Below are positions 59,801 to 64,000 of a stretch of DNA of 64,000 nucleotides, piece after piece. Numbering within the stretch: the stretch's first letter is position 1; the number at the start of each line of letters is the position of its first letter. The notes below the pieces were generated by a model. It saw nothing but the letters and a program-made list of their open reading frames with translations, had not been told where the DNA came from and did no database searches. The translations under genes and the position numbers were made by a program. The stretch lies in assembly GCF_003610915.1 (NCBI RefSeq), contig NZ_NSDJ01000002.1:62001-126000 (forward strand), in the 5' to 3' direction. This stretch comes from Rahnella variigena. Lineage in GTDB: Bacteria > Pseudomonadota > Gammaproteobacteria > Enterobacterales > Enterobacteriaceae.

Positions 59801-62800
59801 GGTTATACAATCCCGCGTCGTCTTCGGTGGCATTCAGCTGGCGCAGCACCACCTGACTGTGCGACCAGGCGATTTCGAATACCCGATCAGCAATATGATG
59901 GTCACGGTATTTTTCCAGCAACATCAGACTTTGCAGTCGTGTTTCGGAAATGCCGTACACCATATCGATAATCACCGGCACGCCGGGTTTCAGGGTAATG
60001 CGCTGGCGGATGGACATCACCGGATCCAGCACCGCACCGGCGCTGTTAGTGAGCGGTCCGCCCTGACGCAAGGCCTGCGGGCTGGCCGCGGTATTGCCGC
60101 GTCCGATAAAGGCCGACCGGTCGGTTTCGAACGACGTTTCCCGTTCGAAAGAGCCGTGGATTGCCATCATATGGAACATCCACGGGCACTGTTCTTCCGG
60201 TTCACGCGGACGGCGGTGGCACAAAATCCCTTCCTGTGCGGGCACCAGTTCGGTCTGCACAAACAGATTGCTGAACGCTGGATGTGCGGTGTCATTGGCG
60301 GCTGGCGCCAGTACCACTTCGGCATAGGTGGTGATTTCCAGCTCACGCGGACGGCGGCCATGATGCGTAACCGTCATGCGGCGGATTTCGACGTCATCTT
60401 CCGGCGAAACCACGATGTGGGTTTGCATGGTCAGCGAACCCTGTGTGCGTTTGAATTCCGCACCGAAATCGTTCAGCACCGCGTGATAGGTGCCTTTCTG
60501 TTTACCGAGCGGTTGCCAGGTATTGCTGTAGACCGCGCCGGACTCCGGATCGCTGAGATAGCAGAAAATCCCGCGGTTATCGCGCGTTGCATCTTCCCGC
60601 CAGCGGGTCAGCGTCAGGTCTTTCCAGCGGCTGACGCTGCCACCGGCCTGCGTGACCATCAGATGGTAATTGGTGTTAGACAGCAGCTGAATTTCCGGCG
60701 AGGCACTGCTGGTGTCGGTGAATTCACGCAACTCAATGTTCACTTTTTGCAGCGTATTGTCATGGGATTCAAAGTGACGACGCGGACTGTAAAGCTCGAC
60801 GGCATCCGGCACCCGTTCCTGCAACAACAGGCGTGCCGACTGGAACGCGGCATTGGCGGCGAAGCGTGCGGTCATCGGCGCGCCCAGCAGCACATTGCCC
60901 AGCGCCAGGAAACCCATTCCCTGATGGTGAGCCATGTAAGAGCGCACCACGATGTAAATCTGGCCGCGGATCAGACGCGACGGGCTGTAATCCAGCGCGT
61001 CGTAAAAGCCATATTCGCCACGCGCACCGCAATGTTCCAGTACGTTGAGATTGAGACAGGCTTCCTGCGGGCGGATCATCAGCGCCATCATGGTGGCATA
61101 AGGCGCGACCACCATGTCTTCACCAAGACCGCGCTTCAGGCCCAGACCGGGCACACCGAAGGCGTGATACTGATAATTCTGATTGAGGTCAAATGCCGCA
61201 TAAGCGGATTCAGAAATCCCCCACGGCACGCTGTTTTCCTTACCCCAGGCGATTTGCCGGTCAACGGCGGTCTGACACATCTGCACCAGCAGGGTATCCG
61301 GATAGGCCGGCATCACCAGTTGCGGCATCAGGTATTCAAACATCGATCCGCTCCACGACATCAGCGACGGCTGTTTGTCGATCACGGTGAACAGGCGTCC
61401 GAGCGCAAACCAGCTTTTTTGCGGCAACTGGTTGGTGGCGATGGTGACGTAGTTGGTCAGACGAATTTCAGAAGGCAGCAGATCGTATTTCCCGCTGTCC
61501 AGTTTATGCGAGTCGCAGTTATATCCGACGGTCAGCAGATGGGTATTCTTGTCGTACAGGAAGCGGAAATCCATGCGTGCATGGTCATTAAGGCGCTGTT
61601 CAAGTTCGCCGATAATGTCCAGACGCTGCCGTGCCAGACCGATCGCGCGGGAAAGCGCCGGTGCCGTACGGGCATCCTGTTGCGCCAGCCATTGCAGCGA
61701 AGGGAGCTGTGCGTTTTGCGCCTCCGGCGACAATTCTGCGTAAAAATCTGACCACGCCTGCAGACCGGCATCAAGTTGCTGCGCCAGTCGTTGCAGCCAG
61801 CCTTCTGCGGTGGCGGAAATCAGCGCACGCATCTCGCGCAGGCTCAAAATACTCTGCTCAGCTTTTTCATCCGCAGCCTGTTTCAGACTTTCGCGAAGCT
61901 TAGCCACCAGCGGGGCATCTGCCGGGGTTTCCGCCATATTCAGCGTGTCTTCCAGCCCTTTTAGCCATGCCGGAAGATTGACGGCTGGTTGTTTTCGCCA
62001 CAGGCGTAAGCCGGTGCTCAGCGTCAGTAAATGCCCGGCCAGATTGCCGCTGTCTACACTGGAAATGTAGCGCGGATTGAGCGGCTGGAGCGTGCGTGTG
62101 TCGTACCAGTTATATAAATGTCCGCGATAATGCTCGAGTTTATCCAGCGTATCGAGCGTCAGCATCGTGCGTTCCAGCACTTCACCCTGGGTGAGATAAC
62201 CAAAATCCCACGCGGTAATATTGGCCAGCAGCGACAACCCGATGTTGGTCGGCGAGGTGCGGTGCGCGATCACCGGCTGGGGGATTTCCTGGAAGTTATC
62301 CGGCGGCAGCCAGTTTTCTGTTTCATTCACGAAAACTTCAAAGAAGGACCAGGTCTGACGGGCAGCCTGACGCAGGTAAATCTGTTGTTGTGCGTCCAGA
62401 TCCGGCACCTGGCGGCGGGCGGGCTGACTGAGCCAGCATAAAATACGCGGCGCGATAAACCACAGCAGGCCGAGCGGGACGGCAAAGCCCAGCAGCGGCG
62501 GACTTGCCTGCGCAGCGAGCAAAATGACCGCCACGCCTGCCAGCGGATTAGCCCACATGCGGCGGTAGAAATATCCCGGCGAATGCGCACGGGATTTCGC
62601 GCTGATATTGACGCTCGCCCACTCATGTAACTTGCGATGGCTGACACTGAGTCGCCACAGTGTCAGCAAAATCGCCTGCACCGAGTAGACGGCTTCGTGC
62701 GGCAACGTCATCAGATTAAGCAACACGCGGGAAATCCGGCTGACGGTGGCCGATGCCACACTTTTCAGATGCGGAACCAGCGCCCGTCGCGGCCCTTTAT

Positions 62801-64000
62801 TCAGCAGGTCTAACACCAGCGCCACCAGCGCCGGGAACAGCAGCATCACGGTAATAAAACCGAGCCAGTAAAGTTTGTCCGGCACCACCAGCAGCGTGGT
62901 GAAGATCAGAACCAGCAGGGCTGGCGCGACCAGACTGCGGCGCAGGTTATCGAACAGTTTCCAGCGGGAAAGCGTGGTCAGCGGATTACGGCAGCGCGTC
63001 CCATCTTCCTGCGTGACATAAAACCCCAGCCAGTTAAGCAACTGCCAGTCGCCACGGATCCAGCGGGTTTTACGCGCTACGTCTGCCAGATAATGATCGG
63101 GATATTGCTCGTAAAGCACCACATCGCTGAGCATACCCGAGCGCGCGTAACAGCCTTCCAGCAGGTCGTGGCTGAGCACCAGATTTTCCGGGCAGGTATT
63201 GTCCGTGGCGCGGATGAACATATCGACGTCGTAAATACCTTTACCGACAAAAGAGCCTTCCCCGAATAAATCCTGATAGATGTCGGAAGACATCGACGAA
63301 TAAGGATCGTTGCCCGGCACGCTGCTGCATAAAGCGGCGTAGCGTCCCTGACCGTTTTCCGGGATTTCCTCCGCCAGCCGTGGCTGGAGAATGGCGTAAC
63401 CGGACACCACCCGATGACGTTTTTCGTCATACACCGGATGATTGAGCGGATGCGCCATTGCCGCGATCAGCTGATGAGCGGTGGCCCGCGGCAGCACGGT
63501 ATCGCTGTCGAGAGTGATAACGTATTTCACCTGACGCAGATGCGCCTGCGTGCTGCCTTCGGTCAGCGAGAACGGCTCGCCTTCATCGCGCAGCCAGCGG
63601 TTAAGCGCATTCAGTTTGCCGCGCTTACGCTCATACCCCATCCATACGCCTTGTTTCTCATTGAGTTCGCTGTCGCGGTGCAACAGCGTAAACAGTGCGC
63701 CCTGCGCAGAGGGATAACGGCGGTTCAGCACCTGAATTTGCTGCACGGCAAAGGCCAGCAGGGCATCGTTATCCGCATTCTGCGGATTTACGCTGTCATG
63801 AAAATCACTGAGCAGCGCGAAATTCAGGTTAGGTAACACGTTGCCGAGATAACAAACTTCAAGGCTGCTGATCAGCGCCTCGATATTTTTGCGGCTGCCG
63901 AGCAGACACGGGATCACCACCAGTGTGCTGGCGGACGCGGGAATGCCACCGGCATATTCGAGGCGCGGCAGCGGTTGCGGCGTCCGGCTGCGGGTGGTGA
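56871..64000 (-). CDS. ndvB: Cyclic beta-1,2-glucan synthase NdvB-like (5' part outside window)
   Basis: The frame is open to the window edge (codons before GTG 63920 read ...LPRLEYAGGIPASASTL), so about 2375 residues are visible and the N-terminus lies beyond. Parts in order: rest of the GT84 glycosyltransferase domain (VKYVITLDSDTVLPRATAHQLI, TRWIRGDWQLLNWLGF), membrane segments (ALLVLIFTTLLVV; VAVILLAAQASPPLLGFAV), a glycoamylase-like domain (NIGLSLLANITAWDFGYLTQGE; SYMAHHQGMGFLALGN), and a C-terminal GH94 phosphorylase domain (GAGDWNDGMNLVGLGG, MINPINHSLTPE). Such enzymes build and trim periplasmic cyclic glucans. It ends 14 bases before its IS-split terminator. Confidence 0.93.
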   Translation of the reverse strand, partial: TTRSRTPQPLPRLEYAGGIPASASTLVVIPCLLGSRKNIEALISSLEVCYLGNVLPNLNFALLSDFHDSVNPQNADNDALLAFAVQQIQVLNRRYPSAQGALFTLLHRDSELNEKQGVWMGYERKRGKLNALNRWLRDEGEPFSLTEGSTQAHLRQVKYVITLDSDTVLPRATAHQLIAAMAHPLNHPVYDEKRHRVVSGYAILQPRLAEEIPENGQGRYAALCSSVPGNDPYSSMSSDIYQDLFGEGSFVGKGIYDVDMFIRATDNTCPENLVLSHDLLEGCYARSGMLSDVVLYEQYPDHYLADVARKTRWIRGDWQLLNWLGFYVTQEDGTRCRNPLTTLSRWKLFDNLRRSLVAPALLVLIFTTLLVVPDKLYWLGFITVMLLFPALVALVLDLLNKGPRRALVPHLKSVASATVSRISRVLLNLMTLPHEAVYSVQAILLTLWRLSVSHRKLHEWASVNISAKSRAHSPGYFYRRMWANPLAGVAVILLAAQASPPLLGFAVPLGLLWFIAPRILCWLSQPARRQVPDLDAQQQIYLRQAARQTWSFFEVFVNETENWLPPDNFQEIPQPVIAHRTSPTNIGLSLLANITAWDFGYLTQGEVLERTMLTLDTLDKLEHYRGHLYNWYDTRTLQPLNPRYISSVDSGNLAGHLLTLSTGLRLWRKQPAVNLPAWLKGLEDTLNMAETPADAPLVAKLRESLKQAADEKAEQSILSLREMRALISATAEGWLQRLAQQLDAGLQAWSDFYAELSPEAQNAQLPSLQWLAQQDARTAPALSRAIGLARQRLDIIGELEQRLNDHARMDFRFLYDKNTHLLTVGYNCDSHKLDSGKYDLLPSEIRLTNYVTIATNQLPQKSWFALGRLFTVIDKQPSLMSWSGSMFEYLMPQLVMPAYPDTLLVQMCQTAVDRQIAWGKENSVPWGISESAYAAFDLNQNYQYHAFGVPGLGLKRGLGEDMVVAPYATMMALMIRPQEACLNLNVLEHCGARGEYGFYDALDYSPSRLIRGQIYIVVRSYMAHHQGMGFLALGNVLLGAPMTARFAANAAFQSARLLLQERVPDAVELYSPRRHFESHDNTLQKVNIELREFTDTSSASPEIQLLSNTNYHLMVTQAGGSVSRWKDLTLTRWREDATRDNRGIFCYLSDPESGAVYSNTWQPLGKQKGTYHAVLNDFGAEFKRTQGSLTMQTHIVVSPEDDVEIRRMTVTHHGRRPRELEITTYAEVVLAPAANDTAHPAFSNLFVQTELVPAQEGILCHRRPREPEEQCPWMFHMMAIHGSFERETSFETDRSAFIGRGNTAASPQALRQGGPLTNSAGAVLDPVMSIRQRITLKPGVPVIIDMVYGISETRLQSLMLLEKYRDHHIADRVFEIAWSHSQVVLRQLNATEDDAGLYNRLAGALVFASQELRGDAQTVAANRRGQSGLWGQSLSGDLPIVLLTLTSDENIGLVTQLIRAHNYWRLKGLKVDLVLLCNDSGGYQQALQNQILSLVASGAGSSQTDIPGGIFVRNGEQLTQEDRTLLMSVARVVIDDRRGSLADQLNLRMQLPHVSLPALLPVRTVTDNTPVAAAPRDLTCFNGLGGFSPDGREYQIVLNEGQNTPAPWSNVLANAGFGTVISESGQAYTWFENAHEYRLTPWENDPVSDSSGEAFYLRDEETGSVWSPAPLPVRGNGGYVTRHGFGYSVFEHTGHGISSEMTVLVAEHAPVKLIMLTLTNLSGRPRRLSVTGYAEWVMADLRAKSAMHIVTSAAHVAQGCGVLATNHYTSNGSPRTAFFAVTGAHCSVSGDRREFLGRTGSTAAPAAMKNQRLSDKTGAMLDPCGAVQSATTLIDGDQRTFIFALGLGQNAGEAEALIHQFFQEGAAQAELDRIHHHWHQMLDKIQITTPDKSVDLLTNGWLIYQTLASRILARSGYYQSGGAFGFRDQLQDTLALTHAAPERMREQILLCASRQFVEGDVQHWWHPPTGNGVRTRCSDDYLWLPLAISHYIAVTGDHAIAEEQVPYLEARLLAPGEESFYEQPVVSGTRESLWQHGIRALKHGLKMGEHGLPLMGAGDWNDGMNLVGLGGRGESVWLGFFLYDVLQRYGELADIRQDANTATLCREQSAQLKQNLNDHAWDGEWYLRGYFDSGENLGSHVNAECQIDAIAQSWSVLSGAGTPERTASAMQSVDKYLVDSDAGLIKLLTPPFDGNGPNPGYIRGYLPGVRENGGQYTHGAIWAVMAFARQGNTERAWQLMSMINPINHSLTPEAVSRYKAEPYVISADIYSVDPHSGRGGWSWYTGSAGWTYRLITESLLGITRHGDAISIHSKLPQDWPEITVTYQQGSSRYLITVRRSTGEYRVTLDGTPLPDDKIPLNDDGIEHRVEVELGE

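Noticed and set aside
59703..61751. 682-residue plus-strand open frame opposite the glucan synthase
   Set aside because: It is antisense to a long, well-supported high-GC coding sequence; its translation is rich in His/Arg/Gln with no recognisable domain, no ribosome site and no neighbours.

Overview
The window looks like a chromosomal segment of an enteric gammaproteobacterium, most likely of the Yersiniaceae (Rahnella/Serratia/Ewingella-like). This rests on family-level resemblance to enterobacterial Scr, Csc, Chu, YqjH/YqjI and SugE proteins, Fur-type operators, and a cyclic beta-1,2-glucan synthase. Species cannot be fixed from sequence alone. No rRNA, tRNA or CRISPR array was seen.

Region 1 (1-15.2 kb) is a glycyl-radical-enzyme bacterial microcompartment. 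The plus strand carries pduL (cut by the window edge), a flavoprotein-like gene, an EutN vertex protein, a GlcG/PduO-C-like protein, acetate kinase, PduA/PduB-type shell proteins, a PduP-type CoA-acylating aldehyde dehydrogenase, a PduU/EutS-like shell protein, a B12-independent diol/glycerol dehydratase, its radical-SAM activase and a PduF-type facilitator. The minus strand carries a second set: PocR-domain histidine kinase, AraC-type response regulator, an extra SAM synthetase and another shell protein. Inferred pathway: diol enters by PduF; dehydratase makes aldehyde; PduP makes acyl-CoA; PduL makes acyl phosphate; the kinase makes ATP; MetK supplies SAM to the activase. The dehydratase carries an internal ~61-residue insertion that looks like an encapsulation signal, and a perfect terminator separates it from its activase.

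Region 2 (15.5-26.1 kb) holds two complete sucrose systems back to back: PTS-type scrYABR with divergent scrK, and the proton-symport cscR/cscBA set with paired perfect palindromic operators. Only one fructokinase is present.

Region 3 (26.2-44.9 kb) is accessory. It holds an unknown membrane protein, an RpiR regulator, a siderophore receptor with a binding protein, MsrB, an orphan TRAP binding protein, an old-yellow-enzyme/hydrolase pair with LysR, a TetR/arginase-family pair with an 11-bp-arm palindrome, a heme-type TonB receptor, YqjH/YqjI-like genes, and a second methionine aminopeptidase coupled to a ParD-like gene. Gene remnants (SDR, LysR) mark past turnover.

Region 4 (45-50 kb) contains a Met-rich MXKDX protein, a YedY-type molybdoenzyme and a cytochrome b561-type protein divergent from an OmpR-type two-component system. 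It resembles the periplasmic methionine-sink/reductase system against reactive chlorine known as MrpX/YedY1/YedZ1. Next is the guanidinium exporter sugE/gdx behind a clear guanidine-II (mini-ykkC) riboswitch.

Region 5 (49.7-64 kb) has chuWXY anaerobic heme degradation behind a Fur box, an AT-rich LTA-synthase-like gene bracketed by a repeated SDR 3' end, an SDR, an IS150-group insertion sequence in the loop of a terminator hairpin, and the 3' part of a cyclic beta-1,2-glucan synthase that runs off the window.
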